This document shows positions 25,804 through 36,015 of a stretch of 64,000 bases of DNA, piece after piece. The notes beneath the pieces are model-generated. The model had not been told where the DNA came from. It saw only the letters and a list, made by a program, of their open reading frames with translations, and ran no database searches. How positions within the stretch are numbered: position 1 is the stretch's first letter; every line of letters starts with the position of its first letter. The DNA is from Roseomonas mucosa ATCC BAA-692. GTDB lineage: Bacteria > Pseudomonadota > Alphaproteobacteria > Acetobacterales > Acetobacteraceae. The translations under genes and the position numbers were made by a program. The stretch spans positions 124,001 through 188,000 of the forward strand of contig NZ_JHWD01000007.1 of assembly GCF_000622225.1 (NCBI RefSeq). The letters are read 5' to 3'.

Positions 25804-26916
25804 ATGCGCGTGATTGTCGTCGGGGCTGGCATCCTGGGCTCCAGCCTGGCCTATCACGCGGCGCGCGAGGGTGCCGAGGTGATCCTCCTCGACCCCATGG
25901 TGGAGGGCCGCGCCACCGCGGCGGGCGCCGGCATCATCTGCCCCTGGGCCAGCCGCGTCACCGATCCGGACTGGTACCGGCTCTCGGGCGGCGGGGCACG
26001 CTACTATCCCGCGCTGGTGGAGCGGCTGGCCGAGGATGGCGAGACCCAGCTCAGCTATCGCCGCGTCGGCGCGCTCTGCGTGCCCGGCGACGAGGGCGGC
26101 CTGGACGAGGCCGAGGCCCGCACCCGCATCCGCGCCGAGGACGCCCCGGAAGCGGGAGAGATCACCCGCCTGATGCCGGACGAGGCGCGCGCCCTCTTTC
26201 CGCCACTGCGCCCTGGCCTCGCCGCCCTGCATGTCGGCGGCGCGGCGCGGGTGGATGGCCGGCTGCTCGCCACCGCCATGCTGCGCGCCGCGGAACGGCA
26301 CGGGGCGCAGATCCACCGCTTTCCCGTGGCGGCGCTCCAGGCCCGGGACGGTGCCGTGCGCGGCGTGACGCTGGAGAACGGCATGGCGCTGGAGGCGGAC
26401 GAGACCGTGCTCGCCGCCGGGGCCTGGGCGCCGCCGCTGCTGGCCCCGCTGGGGCTGGAGTTGGCGGTGCAGCCGCAGCGCGGCCAGATCCTGCACCTGC
26501 GCTTGCCGGGGGTGGACACGCGGCACTGGCCGGTGCTGCTGCCGATGAGCAGCCATTACCTGCTGGCCTTCGACGACAGCCGCGTGGTGGTCGGCGCGAC
26601 GCGCGAGACCGGCTCGGGCTTCGACCACCGCTTCACCGCCGCCGGCATCCGGCAGGTGCTGGACAATGCGCTGGGCGTCGCCCCCGGCCTCGCCGACGCC
26701 ACCTTGCACGAGATGCGGATCGGCTTCCGCCCCATGGGGCCGGATATCCGTCCCCTGCTTGGCCGGGCGGCGGGGTTGGAGGGCCTCGTCATCGCCAACG
26801 GGCTCGGCGCGGGCGGGCTGACCATGGGCCCCTATGCCGGCGCCCTGCTGGCGCAGCTCGTCCTGACCGGCCGGACGGAGATCCCGCTGGAGCCCTACGA
26901 CCCGCTGCGTCGCTGA
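25804..26916 (+). CDS. FAD-dependent oxidoreductase (DAO/DadA family)
   Basis: A 370-residue flavoprotein of the D-amino-acid dehydrogenase/glycine-oxidase superfamily. The Rossmann dinucleotide motif MRVIVVGAGILGSSLAYHAA is at the very N-terminus, which fixes the ATG at 25804. The segment AAGAGIICPW follows the FAD motif, the substrate domain includes QRGQILHLRLPG, and the C-terminal FAD-contact region is GLVIANGLGAGGLTMGPYAG. It probably oxidises an amine such as a D-amino acid, glycine or sarcosine, with the substrate undetermined. It stands alone between the unknown membrane protein and a small hypothetical gene. Confidence 0.9.
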   Translation: MRVIVVGAGILGSSLAYHAAREGAEVILLDPMVEGRATAAGAGIICPWASRVTDPDWYRLSGGGARYYPALVERLAEDGETQLSYRRVGALCVPGDEGGLDEAEARTRIRAEDAPEAGEITRLMPDEARALFPPLRPGLAALHVGGAARVDGRLLATAMLRAAERHGAQIHRFPVAALQARDGAVRGVTLENGMALEADETVLAAGAWAPPLLAPLGLELAVQPQRGQILHLRLPGVDTRHWPVLLPMSSHYLLAFDDSRVVVGATRETGSGFDHRFTAAGIRQVLDNALGVAPGLADATLHEMRIGFRPMGPDIRPLLGRAAGLEGLVIANGLGAGGLTMGPYAGALLAQLVLTGRTEIPLEPYDPLRR

Positions 26917-27001
26917 TCCCGCCCCGGCGTCCCGGTCCGGTGGGGAAACCCGCCTCGCCGGCCTCGCGTTTCCTGGGCTGGAAGGCTGGGAGAACCCGCA
27001 G

Positions 27002-27268
27002 ATGATCGACGAGAAGTTCGCCAACCGTGAGGACCGCCCCTTCCCCACGGACGACCCGATCCAGCAGGACCCGACGATCCGCCGTCAGGCCCATAGCCGC
27101 AAGGCCGCGAAGCGTGGCGACGATCCCGCTGCCGGCACCGCCGCCGAGCCGGTCTCGCCGGGCGAGTACCAGGCCGGGGATACCAGTGAGCTGGCCCAGG
27201 CTCTCGGCGGCCCGGTGGACATCTCGCCCATCCGCGGCCGCCGGATGATCGAGCGCGAAGAGGAGTAG
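27002..27268 (+). CDS. Small hydrophilic hypothetical protein
   Basis: 88 residues, strongly charged and probably disordered (starts MIDEKFANREDRPFPTDDPI, ends RRMIEREEE), with no cysteine, signal or helix. GGGAG lies about 10 nt before the ATG. Its stop is 4 nt from the convergent AsmA stop, so the 3' ends abut. No function can be assigned. Confidence 0.6.
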   Translation: MIDEKFANREDRPFPTDDPIQQDPTIRRQAHSRKAAKRGDDPAAGTAAEPVSPGEYQAGDTSELAQALGGPVDISPIRGRRMIEREEE

Positions 27269-27272
27269 TCCC

Positions 27273-30200
27273 CTACAGGCCCCGTTCCGCCCGCCAGAGC
27301 AGCCAGGGTGTGAGTTCCGGCACGCGCTTCGGCGCGGCGGCAGGGCCGGCCAACCGCAGCCGCACCTCCGGCCCGTCCGGGATGCGGAGGCTCACCCCCA
27401 GGTCCAGCATCCGCCGCGTCAGGTCGATCTCGCCCCCCAGACCCAGCAGCAGGTCCGTGGCCGAGATCTCGCCCGACACGATCCGGGCGCGCCCGTCCTG
27501 CAGCCGCAGGGCCATGGTCAGACGGCTGAAGGGCGTCTCACCCCCGGCCAGTGCCTGACGCAGCCTCGCCTCCGCCTGGGCGCCCGGGGCCCTGGCCGCC
27601 TGAAGGGCCGCCTCGCCATCGATCCCCAGCAGCACCCCCTGGCGCAGTTCCAGGCTGCCCTCGCCGCCCAGCGTGGCCAGCATCGCCGAGGGGCTGCGGC
27701 CCTGGGCGGATAGGCGGAAGACCGCATCCCCCATCCCGTCCCGCAGGTCGAGCGGCCAGCCCGTCAGCGTCCCTTCCAGCGTGGTGCCGGCGACCCGCCC
27801 CTGGAGCTCCACCTGCGGCACATCCTCCGCCGCATGCAGCACCAGCCGGCCCGAGGCATCGCCGCCCCGCAGCCGGCCGCGCGCGACATCGACTTCCAGC
27901 AGGCCGTCCAGCAGCCGCACCGTGCTCTCGCTGTCCTCCAACAGGGGGCCACCCCAGGGACCGATCCGGCCGGCGGCCACGGCCACATCCAGGTCCAGCA
28001 GCCGCAGAGGGTCCAGCGGCAGCGGCCGCGCATCCAGCACTGGCGCCGGCAAAGGCAGGTCCTCCGCCACAAGGCGACCTGTCAGGCGCGGGCGGATGGC
28101 CCCCGCCTCGCCACCCGCGAGGGCCAGGGAAAGCTGCCCGCCCGTGCGCAGGGTGCCCGCCACCAGGTCGAAGCGGTCGCTCGACACGCCCTGTGGCCCG
28201 GCGGTGAAATTCGCGATCAGCGACATAGAGCCCTGGCCCAGCCAGCCCTCCGCGCCCTCCCAGCCGGTGAGGTCGCGCACCAGCCGTGGCACCCCGGGAT
28301 GCCGCAGGGTGACATAGCCGGCCAGCTTCCGCTCCGGCAGGTCCAGCACCCCGCTGCTGTCCAGCCGCAGGTCGGACCAGTCGCCCTCCAGCCGCAGGCC
28401 CAGCGCATCCAGCGGGCCGCCGCCGGAAAGGCGCAGCGTCAGCGGCGCCCCGGCCAGCCGCGTCCCATCCGGCCAGCTGCCGGGCAGCGCCGCGAAGAGC
28501 GGGCGCGGGTCCGGCGCCGCCACCTCCAGCATCAGGTCCGACAGGCGCGGCTGCGCGCCCAGCATCGCCACGCCGGAGGCCGTGACATCCGCCCCCGCCA
28601 CCCGGCCGGTGAACTGGCGCAAGGTCAGCCGCCCGGCCTCCAGCGCCGCGTCGAGCCCGGCGCGTTCCGCCGTCACCCCGCGCAGCCGCACCCGGTCGGC
28701 GGCAAGGCGCAGATTGGCGTCGAAGCCGCCCAGCTCGGCCGAGAGCGCCTCCCAGCTCCGCCCCGGCGCCAGCAGCCCATCCAGGTCGAGGTGATCCAGC
28801 GTCACCCCCAGGCCGAAGGAGGGCCGCGGCGCCCCCGGCGCCTGGACCACGCCGCCGGCGGGTGTCGCCATGCCCCCCGGCCCCGCACCGGCCGTGGCGG
28901 AGGGAGCCTGCCCGGCCCCCGCCTGGGTTCCTCCGCCCGGCGTCCCGGTGGCCTGGGTCCCGGCCGCCGGGGTTCCGCCAGCCTGGGGCGCGTTGGCCTG
29001 TGGTGCATTGGTCTGGGATGCGCTGGGGGATGCGCTGGGGGATGCGCTGGGCTGGGTCTGAGCCCCGCCCGCCGCCCCGCCGCCCGGCCCCGCACCCTGG
29101 CCCGTGCCGGTCCTGCCGCCCGCGCCCTGCGGTGCGCCACCCGGGCCGCCCCCAGGCTGGGCCGCGCCGCCCTGGCCGGCGGCGGAACCCGCCCCTGGCG
29201 GCGATGCGAAGCCCTGCCGGAACACGCCCGCGCCGGACAGGCGCGTGCCGTCCACCGTGGCGCTCAGCTCCGGCACGGCCACCTGCCCGTCCTCGATCAC
29301 CAGCCGGGCACGGCCATCCGCGTGTTGCAGCCGGTCCGGCGCCAGGCTCGGCAACGGCCAGCCCAGCGCCGCCAGCGTCGCCCGCAGCTCCTCGCTGCGG
29401 AAATCCAGCACCGTCTCCAGCCGCTTGCCGGCGGTCGCGCCGTTCATCGTCACCTGGGTCTCGCCCGGCAAAACGGCGGAGGCATCGGTCAGGCTCAGCC
29501 GGTCCCCGTCGCGGAAGACGGAGGCACGCAGGCGCCGCAGCGGCACGCCGCGCAGGGTCGCCGCCTCCACCGAGAAATCCAGGCCGAAGGGCAGGCCGCC
29601 GCCGGCGCGCAGGCTGTTCTGCCAGGGATCGAGGTTCAGCCGCCCGGCCGCCAGCGACAGGTCCAGCCGGGGCTGCGGTCGCAGCCGCAGCGTCATCGCC
29701 CCGCGCGCCGGGTTGCCGTTGAAATCGAGGTCCAGCCCATCCGCGATGATCAGGTCGGCCGAGGCGGAAAGCCGCCCCTGCGCACGGAAGGGCCCCGGCG
29801 GCCCCGGCAGCATCAGCGAGAGATCCGGCCCCGAGGCCTCGATCCGCCCCTCCAGCCCGCCCTCGGGTGGCAGGGTGCCGCGCGCCGCGAGCGTGGTGCC
29901 GCCGGAAGACAGCGTCAGGTCCAGCGGCATGGTGCCGTCGAAGCCCGCCCGGCCCAGCGTGGCGTCGAAGCGCACCTCCCTCCCGGCCCAGACCTCCATG
30001 GGCACGAAGCTGCCGGTGGCGCGCATCGCCTCGGAATAGGAGCCGGCGGAGAGCTTCGCCCGCACCCGTTCGAAGACCATGCTGCCGATGGTGAGACGGC
30101 TGTCCACCACCTCCGCCTGGAAGGAGGCCAGCGAGGCGGAGAAGGCGAAGCTCGGCACCGGCGGCCAGGGCAGGCGGATATCCGCCCCGACCAGCGTCAG

Positions 30201-30515
30201 CTCGCGCGGCGCCATGCGCCCGGCCAGCAGGGACCAGCCATCCAGCTTCAGGTTCAGCGCCCGTGCGCCGAAGCCCAGCGAGGCTTCCGGCAACCCGACC
30301 GTGACGCCCTCGGCCTCCAGCATCGGCTCCGGCAGCAGGGTCAGATGGACCGGGCCGGACAGCGTCACCGCCATGCCCAGCCGCTGCGCCGCCAGGCTGG
30401 CGAGCTGGCCGCGCCAGGCGGTCCAGTCGAGCAGGCGTGGCGCGAACCAGAGGCCGGCCAGCGCCAGGGCGAGCACCGCCGCCGCCGCCGCGCCGAGGCG
30501 GCGTGGGGTGGTCAT
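27273..30515 (-). CDS. AsmA-family protein with large low-complexity insert
   Basis: 1080 residues. A single N-terminal membrane helix (about 8-26) is followed by the AsmA N-terminal pattern (LLDWTAWRGQLASLAAQRLGMAVTLSGPVHLTLLP) and a long periplasmic beta-rich body. The C-terminus carries the AsmA_2-type domain (GEGSLELRQGVLLGIDGEAAL, then FSRLTMALRLQDGRARI and DLLLGLGGEIDLTRRMLDLGVSLRI). Such proteins bridge inner and outer membranes in lipid or LPS homeostasis. Residues about 433-565 are a Gly/Ala/Gln/Pro/Ser-rich insert, including tandem Pro-Ser-Ala-Ser from a 12-bp DNA repeat. GGGAGGA lies about 12 nt before the ATG. The oxoprolinase gene lies 29 nt upstream on the same strand, so they may be co-transcribed. 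Confidence 0.88.
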   Translation of the reverse strand: MTTPRRLGAAAAAVLALALAGLWFAPRLLDWTAWRGQLASLAAQRLGMAVTLSGPVHLTLLPEPMLEAEGVTVGLPEASLGFGARALNLKLDGWSLLAGRMAPRELTLVGADIRLPWPPVPSFAFSASLASFQAEVVDSRLTIGSMVFERVRAKLSAGSYSEAMRATGSFVPMEVWAGREVRFDATLGRAGFDGTMPLDLTLSSGGTTLAARGTLPPEGGLEGRIEASGPDLSLMLPGPPGPFRAQGRLSASADLIIADGLDLDFNGNPARGAMTLRLRPQPRLDLSLAAGRLNLDPWQNSLRAGGGLPFGLDFSVEAATLRGVPLRRLRASVFRDGDRLSLTDASAVLPGETQVTMNGATAGKRLETVLDFRSEELRATLAALGWPLPSLAPDRLQHADGRARLVIEDGQVAVPELSATVDGTRLSGAGVFRQGFASPPGAGSAAGQGGAAQPGGGPGGAPQGAGGRTGTGQGAGPGGGAAGGAQTQPSASPSASPSASQTNAPQANAPQAGGTPAAGTQATGTPGGGTQAGAGQAPSATAGAGPGGMATPAGGVVQAPGAPRPSFGLGVTLDHLDLDGLLAPGRSWEALSAELGGFDANLRLAADRVRLRGVTAERAGLDAALEAGRLTLRQFTGRVAGADVTASGVAMLGAQPRLSDLMLEVAAPDPRPLFAALPGSWPDGTRLAGAPLTLRLSGGGPLDALGLRLEGDWSDLRLDSSGVLDLPERKLAGYVTLRHPGVPRLVRDLTGWEGAEGWLGQGSMSLIANFTAGPQGVSSDRFDLVAGTLRTGGQLSLALAGGEAGAIRPRLTGRLVAEDLPLPAPVLDARPLPLDPLRLLDLDVAVAAGRIGPWGGPLLEDSESTVRLLDGLLEVDVARGRLRGGDASGRLVLHAAEDVPQVELQGRVAGTTLEGTLTGWPLDLRDGMGDAVFRLSAQGRSPSAMLATLGGEGSLELRQGVLLGIDGEAALQAARAPGAQAEARLRQALAGGETPFSRLTMALRLQDGRARIVSGEISATDLLLGLGGEIDLTRRMLDLGVSLRIPDGPEVRLRLAGPAAAPKRVPELTPWLLWRAERGL
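29017..29052. repeat. 12-bp tandem repeat inside the AsmA-family gene
   Basis: Three copies of GATGCGCTGGGG (last copy 11/12) encode Pro-Ser-Ala-Ser units on the - strand. This is a coding microsatellite in the low-complexity insert, prone to in-frame length change. Confidence 0.85.
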
Positions 30516-30544
30516 CGCGGCAGGTCCTCCCGTCCCGTCAGGGC

Positions 30545-33500
30545 TCAGCCCCTCCCCTTCACGTCACCCCAGCCGCCGCCGCCCGGCGTTTCCAGGCCGA
30601 GGATGTCGCCCGCCTCCAGCGCCGCACGGTCGCAGCCGCGCATCGGCTCGACCCGGCCGTCGCGGCGCTCGACCCATTGCCTGCCGGGCGCGCCCGGGGC
30701 GCCGCCCTCCATGCCATGCGGCGCGACCTCGCGGCGGGAGGCGACGATCACCGCCTCCATCGGCTCCAGGAAGCGGATGCGGCGGCGCGCGCCGTCTCCG
30801 CCATGCCACCGCCCGACGCCGCCCGAGCCGCGGCGGATGGAGAATTCCTCCAGCCGCACCGGGTAGCGCATCTCCAGGATCTCCGGATCCGTCATGCGCG
30901 TGTTGGTCATGTGGGTCTGCACCGCACTCGCCCCATCGAAGCCCGGCCCGGCGCCGACTCCGCCGCAGACCGTCTCGTAGTACTGGTAGCGCGCGTTTCC
31001 GAACAGAAGGTTGTTCATCGTCGCCTGGGCGCAGGCGCAGGCCCGCAGTGCACCCAGCAGCGCATTGGCCACGGCCTGCGACACCTCGGTGTTCCCGGCC
31101 ACGACGGCGGCTCCCCCTCCTGCCCCGCCGGGATGCGGCGACAGGAAGCTGCCCTCCGGCACCACGATGTCGATGGGCACGAGGCAGCCGTCGTTGAGCG
31201 GGATCTCCTCCCCCACCAGGCAGCGGAAGCCGTAGAGCACCACCGCCCGCGTCACCGCCGGCGGCGCGTTGAAGTTGTCGCCGCGCTGCTTCCCGGTGCC
31301 GGTGAAGTCCACCACCGCGCGCCGTGCCGCCCGGTCCACCCGCACCGCGACGCGCAAGGGCGAGCCGTCGTCCATGGTATAGGCGAAGGCCCCGTCGCCC
31401 AGTCGGTCGAGCACGCGGCGCACGCTTTCCTCGGCATTGTCCATCACGTGGCGCATATAGGCGCGCACCGTGCCGAGCCCGTGCTCGCGCACGGCGCGGC
31501 GCAGCTCCTGCACCCCGGTCTCGTTGGCTGCGACCTGCGCCTTGATGTCGGCAACGTTCACGTCCGGCGAGCGCGCCGGGTACTTCGCGGCGCCCAGCAG
31601 GGCACGGAACTCCGCCTCGCGGAAGCGTCCCTGCTCGACCAGGAGGAAGTCGTCGATCACCACCCCCTCCTCCTCCAGCACCCGGGAATCCGGCGGCGTG
31701 GAGCCCGGCGTCAGCCCGCCGATATCCGCGTGGTGGCCGCGCGAGCCGACGAAGAACAGGATCTCCTTCTCGTCCTCGTCGAAGACCGGCGTGATCACCG
31801 TGACATCCGGCAGGTGCGTGCCGCCGTTGTACGGGTTGTTCAGCGCCACCACGTCGCCTGGCCGCAGCGTGGCGCCGCGCGAGCGGATCACCGTCCGCAC
31901 GCTCTCCCCCATCGCGCCCAGATGCACCGGCACATGCGGCGCATTGGCCACCAGCCGCCCCTCGGCGTCGAAGACGGCGCAGGAGAAGTCGAGCCGCTCC
32001 TTGATGTTCACGGAAAGCGAGGTGTTCTGCAGCACCGTGCCGGTCTGTTCGGCGATGCTCATGAACAGCGCGCCGAACAGCTCCAGCATCACCGGGTCGG
32101 GCTTCGACGCATCGGCCAGCACCGCGTTCGCCCGCGCCTCCACCCGGCGGAGGATCATGTGGTTCAGCGCCGTCACCTCGGCCTGCCAGCCGGGCTCCAC
32201 CACCGTGGTCGCATTCGCCTCGCGGATCAGCGCCGGCCCGCGCACCGTGTCGCCGGCCAGCAGCGCCTCGCGGTCCAGCACGGGGGCGCGGTGCTCCCGC
32301 CCGCCAGTCCAGAGCGCGACCCCGTCGATCACCGGCACGGCCTCGCCGGCGGGGCGGGCGGCGAGCCTCGGCTCCTCCACCGTCTCGCCCGCCGCGATCG
32401 CCTCGGCGATGCAGGCTTCCACGATCACCGCCCGCTCCGGCGAGGCGAAGCCGAAGCGGCGGCGATGCGCCTCGGTGAAGCTCGCCAGCACTGCCTCGTG
32501 GTCCCCGAACTCCACCGGCAGGAAGGCATCCGTCCCGGCATAGCGCAGATGCAGGCGCCGCTGCACCGAGAGCCGCGCCGCCGCATTGCCCTGGCGCAGC
32601 AGCTCCGCGCGCCCTTCCTCCGCCAGCGCGTCGAGCCGCGCCGCCAGATCCGCCATGTCCTCCGGCGACAGCGGCTTCTCCACCGCCGCCTCGCGGATCA
32701 CGCTGGCATCGGCCAGCCCCATGCCATAGGCCGAGAGCACCCCGGCGAAGGGATGCACGAAGACCGTCTCCATCCCCAGCTCGTCCGCCACCAGGCAGGC
32801 ATGCTGCCCGCCCGCCCCGCCGAAGCACTGGAGCGTGTAGCGCGAGGCATCGTGCCCCTTCTGGATGCTCACCTGCCGGATCGCATGCGCCATGTTGGCC
32901 ACCGCGACGCGCAGGAAGCCCTCGGCCACGGCGCGCGGGTCCATCTCCGCCTCGCCGGTCGCCGCCGCGATCTCAGCGGCCAGCGCAGCGAACTTCTCCC
33001 GCACCACCCCGGCATCCAGCGGCTGGCCGCCATCCGGCCCGAAGATCGCCGGGAAGTGCTTCGGCTGCACCTTGCCGGTCATGACATTCGCATCGGTGAC
33101 GGTGAGCGGTCCGCCGCGCCGGTAGCAGGCCGGCCCCGGCACCGCCCCCGCGCTTTCCGGCCCGACGCGGAAGCGCGCGCCGTCGAAGCCCAGCCGCGAG
33201 CCGCCGCCCGCCGCCACCGTGTTGATCGCCATCATCGGCGCGCGCATCCGCACGCCCGCCACCTCGGTTTCGAAGGCGCGCTCGAACTGCCCCGCATAGA
33301 GCGCCACATCCGTGCTGGTGCCGCCCATGTCGAAGCCGATGATGCGGTCGAAGCCCGCCATGGCGGCGGTGCGCGCCGCGCCGACGATGCCGCCCGCCGG
33401 GCCGGACAGGATCGCGTCCTTGCCCTCGAAGCCAGCCGCATCGGCCAGCCCGCCGGAGGAGCGCATGAAGGAGAGCCGCGCGCGGTCCTGCTCCGCCCGC

Positions 33501-34198
33501 CCTTCCGGGTTCAGCTCCCCCGCCACCTGCGCGACATAGCGGCGCAGGATCGGCGAGAGATAGGCATCCACCACCGCCGTGTCGGCGCGCGGCACGAGGC
33601 GCGGCAGCGGCGAGGCCCGGTGCGACAGCGAGACCTGGGCGAAGCCTTCCTCGCGCGCCAGGACGCCGATGCGCTCCTCGTGCGCCGGATTGGCCCAGGC
33701 ATGCAGCAGCGCCACCGCCACGGCGGGGATGCCGTCCGCCTTCGCCGCCCGCAGCGCCGCGCGCGCCGCATCCTCGTCCAGGGGCTCGATCTCCCGCCCC
33801 TGGGCGTCGAGCCTGCCGCCGATCTCGGCCACGCGCTCATGCAGCAGCGAGGGCAGGCGCACATCCAGGTCGAAGAGGCGCGGCCGCGCCTGGTTGCCGA
33901 TGCGCGGCAGGTCGGCGAAGCCCCGGTTCAGGATCAGCAGCACCCGCTCGCCCTTGCGCTCCAGCAGCGCATTGGTGGCGACCGTGGTGCCCATCTTCAC
34001 CGCCTCGACCGCCCCGGGCGGCAGCGCCTCGCCCGGCGCCAGCCCGAGGATCGCCCGGATGCCCGCCACCGCCGCGTCCCGATAGGCCCCGGGATTCTCG
34101 GACAGCAGCTTGCGCGTGCTCAGCCGCCCTTCCGGGTCGCGCGCCACGATGTCGGTGAAGGTCCCGCCGCGATCCACCCAGAACTGCCAGCCCGCCAT
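30545..34198 (-). CDS. Fused HyuA-HyuB hydantoinase/5-oxoprolinase
   Basis: 1217 residues. The N-terminal half (about 1-690) is the HyuA/oxoprolinase ATPase-like domain: [20 protein letters not shown], a second glycine-rich phosphate loop [16 protein letters not shown], and the conserved [18 protein letters not shown]. The C-terminal half (about 705-1217) is Hyu[37 protein letters not shown] and GGGGWGD at the end. Two-domain fusions of this length hydrolyse 5-oxo-L-proline to glutamate using ATP; hydantoin substrates are an alternative. ATG 34196-34198 starts the family N-terminus; the open frame adds 29 unrelated codons upstream. It is divergent from the GST gene. Confidence 0.93.
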   Translation of the reverse strand: MAGWQFWVDRGGTFTDIVARDPEGRLSTRKLLSENPGAYRDAAVAGIRAILGLAPGEALPPGAVEAVKMGTTVATNALLERKGERVLLILNRGFADLPRIGNQARPRLFDLDVRLPSLLHERVAEIGGRLDAQGREIEPLDEDAARAALRAAKADGIPAVAVALLHAWANPAHEERIGVLAREEGFAQVSLSHRASPLPRLVPRADTAVVDAYLSPILRRYVAQVAGELNPEGRAEQDRARLSFMRSSGGLADAAGFEGKDAILSGPAGGIVGAARTAAMAGFDRIIGFDMGGTSTDVALYAGQFERAFETEVAGVRMRAPMMAINTVAAGGGSRLGFDGARFRVGPESAGAVPGPACYRRGGPLTVTDANVMTGKVQPKHFPAIFGPDGGQPLDAGVVREKFAALAAEIAAATGEAEMDPRAVAEGFLRVAVANMAHAIRQVSIQKGHDASRYTLQCFGGAGGQHACLVADELGMETVFVHPFAGVLSAYGMGLADASVIREAAVEKPLSPEDMADLAARLDALAEEGRAELLRQGNAAARLSVQRRLHLRYAGTDAFLPVEFGDHEAVLASFTEAHRRRFGFASPERAVIVEACIAEAIAAGETVEEPRLAARPAGEAVPVIDGVALWTGGREHRAPVLDREALLAGDTVRGPALIREANATTVVEPGWQAEVTALNHMILRRVEARANAVLADASKPDPVMLELFGALFMSIAEQTGTVLQNTSLSVNIKERLDFSCAVFDAEGRLVANAPHVPVHLGAMGESVRTVIRSRGATLRPGDVVALNNPYNGGTHLPDVTVITPVFDEDEKEILFFVGSRGHHADIGGLTPGSTPPDSRVLEEEGVVIDDFLLVEQGRFREAEFRALLGAAKYPARSPDVNVADIKAQVAANETGVQELRRAVREHGLGTVRAYMRHVMDNAEESVRRVLDRLGDGAFAYTMDDGSPLRVAVRVDRAARRAVVDFTGTGKQRGDNFNAPPAVTRAVVLYGFRCLVGEEIPLNDGCLVPIDIVVPEGSFLSPHPGGAGGGAAVVAGNTEVSQAVANALLGALRACACAQATMNNLLFGNARYQYYETVCGGVGAGPGFDGASAVQTHMTNTRMTDPEILEMRYPVRLEEFSIRRGSGGVGRWHGGDGARRRIRFLEPMEAVIVASRREVAPHGMEGGAPGAPGRQWVERRDGRVEPMRGCDRAALEAGDILGLETPGGGGWGDVKGRG

Positions 34199-34365
34199 CG
34201 TCCGATCCCCATCCTGCGGCCTCCGGGGCCGGAAGCCCCGGGTCGCCTCGCGGCGCACGATGCGCAGCGCCCCGCCGCGCGGCAACCCGCCCCGGCCCCC
34301 GGAAAGGGCCGGAAGCGGCAGCGCATGCCGCGCGTTTGCCTTCCACGCAAGCTCAGGAGCACCGC

Positions 34366-35094
34366 ATGACGCAGCAATCCGCCTACGAACTGTTCTATTG
34401 GCCCGGCCTGCCCGGGCGCGGCGAGTTCGTCCGGCTGGCGCTGGAGGCGGCGGGGGCGCCCTATATCGACCATGCCCAGCAGCCCGGCGGCATGGCGGCG
34501 ATGCAGGCGCTGCTGGAGGACCCGGCCCTGCCGCGCCCGCCCTTCGCGCCGCCCTTCCTGCGCGACGGCAGGCTGCTGATCGGCCAGACCGCGGCCATCC
34601 TGCTGCATCTCGGCCAAAGGCACGGGCTGGCGCCGGCGGAAGAGGAAGGCCGCCTCTGGTGCCACCAGATCCAGCTCACCATCGCCGACCTGGTGGCGGA
34701 GACGCACGACACCCACCACCCGGTCGCCTCCGCCCTCTACTACGAGGACCAGAAGCCCGAGGCCGCCCGCCGCGCGAAGGATTTCCGCGACAACCGGATC
34801 CCGAAGTTCCTCGGCTGGTTCGAGCGCATCCTGGCCGCCAACCCCGCCGGTCCTGCCCATCTGGTGGGCCATGCCCGGAGCTATGCCGACCTCTCGCTGT
34901 TCCAGACCGTGGAGGGGCTCCGCTATGCCTTCCCCCGCGCCAGCGCCCGGGCGCTGCAACAGACCCCGCATGTCGCGGCCCTGGCCGCCTCGGTGGCGGA
35001 ATGGCCGCGCATCGCCGCCTACCTCGCCAGCCCACGCCGCCAGCCCTTCAGCCAGAACGGCATCTTCCGCCACTACCCCGAGCTGGACGGATAG
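34366..35094 (+). CDS. Glutathione S-transferase family protein
   Basis: 242 residues. An N-terminal thioredoxin-fold domain ([24 protein letters not shown], with Tyr and Arg in the usual glutathione-binding positions) includes the SNAIL/TRAIL-type turn [17 protein letters not shown] helical C-terminal domain follows with the conserved [21 protein letters not shown]. It likely conjugates or carries glutathione in detoxification, or acts as a glutathione peroxidase-like enzyme. CAGGAG precedes ATG 34366 by 6 nt. Its gene is divergent from the 5-oxoprolinase gene, an enzyme of the gamma-glutamyl (glutathione) cycle, so the two neighbours may be functionally linked. Confidence 0.9.
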   Translation: MTQQSAYELFYWPGLPGRGEFVRLALEAAGAPYIDHAQQPGGMAAMQALLEDPALPRPPFAPPFLRDGRLLIGQTAAILLHLGQRHGLAPAEEEGRLWCHQIQLTIADLVAETHDTHHPVASALYYEDQKPEAARRAKDFRDNRIPKFLGWFERILAANPAGPAHLVGHARSYADLSLFQTVEGLRYAFPRASARALQQTPHVAALAASVAEWPRIAAYLASPRRQPFSQNGIFRHYPELDG

Positions 35095-35217
35095 GGTCGG
35101 CGGCCGGTTCCCGGACCGGAAACACCGCTGACGGATTGCCTCGCAAGGCACGTCGCCCAGGGAGCGGCCCCGTGCTATGTACCATGGCGAGAGCTGGGAT
35201 CGCACAGGTCGTCGGAT

Positions 35218-36015
35218 TTGAGTTTCTGGGGCAAGATCATTGGCAGTGCGCTCGGCTTCGCGGTCGGCGGCCCCTTCGGCGCCATGCTCGGCGCTTCGCT
35301 GGGCCATGCTGCCGACGAAGGCGCGCTGCGCGGCGCCCTGCCGGGTGGCGCCAACCTCGCGGGGCTGCTCGGCTCGCGCGAGACGGTCTTCGCCATTGCC
35401 GTCGTGGTGCTTTCCGCCAAGCTCGCCAAATGCGACGGCCCTGTGCGGCGCGCCGAGATCGCCGCCTTCAAGACGCAGTTCCGCATCCCGCCCGAGAACA
35501 TGAAGGAGGTGGGCGAGCTCTTCGACCGCGCCCGCGACAGCGCCGAGGGCTACGAGCCCTATGCCCAGAAGCTCGCCGAGGCCTTTGCCGGCGAGAAGGG
35601 CATGCTGGAGGACGTGCTGGCCGCCCTGTTCCGGATCGCCACCGCGGATGGGCCGCTGAACCAGGCGGAATACCGCTTCCTGGGCAATGTCCACCGCCTC
35701 CTCGCCCTCGACCTGCCGGCCTGGGAAAGAGCCAGCCAGGGCCGCCCGCGCGAGCACGCCCATGCGGAATACGGCCGCGGCAGCGCCAACACCCCCGCCG
35801 TCAGCGAGGGGCCGGACCCCTATGCCACGCTGGGCCTGGCCCCCGGTGCCAGCAACGAGGCGGCGCGTGCCGCCTGGCGCGGCCTGATCCGCGAGAACCA
35901 CCCGGACGCCCTCGCCGCCCGCGGCATGCCCGCGGAGCTGGTGCGGCGCGCCAGCAGCCGCATGGCCGAGATCAACGCGGCCTGGGACCGGATCAAGCGG
36001 GAGCGCGGCCTTTGA
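35218..36015 (+). CDS. djlA: TerB-DnaJ protein (DjlA-like co-chaperone)
   Basis: 265 residues. An N-terminal Gly-rich hydrophobic helix (IIGSALGFAVGGPFGAMLGASLGHA, about 6-30) is followed by a TerB-like domain (about 50-165). A C-terminal J domain (about 200-265) has PYATLGLAPGASNEAARAAWRGLI and the HPD motif (RENHPDALAARG) needed to stimulate DnaK. This is the DjlA architecture, a membrane-anchored co-chaperone. Start is TTG 35218; no in-frame ATG precedes the conserved N-terminus. Its stop overlaps the amidase start (TTGA), so the two are coupled. Confidence 0.87.
   Translation: MSFWGKIIGSALGFAVGGPFGAMLGASLGHAADEGALRGALPGGANLAGLLGSRETVFAIAVVVLSAKLAKCDGPVRRAEIAAFKTQFRIPPENMKEVGELFDRARDSAEGYEPYAQKLAEAFAGEKGMLEDVLAALFRIATADGPLNQAEYRFLGNVHRLLALDLPAWERASQGRPREHAHAEYGRGSANTPAVSEGPDPYATLGLAPGASNEAARAAWRGLIRENHPDALAARGMPAELVRRASSRMAEINAAWDRIKRERGL

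Noticed and set aside
29017-29052. Possible short CRISPR-like repeat
   Set aside because: 12-bp contiguous tandem units without spacers, in frame within a coding low-complexity insert.
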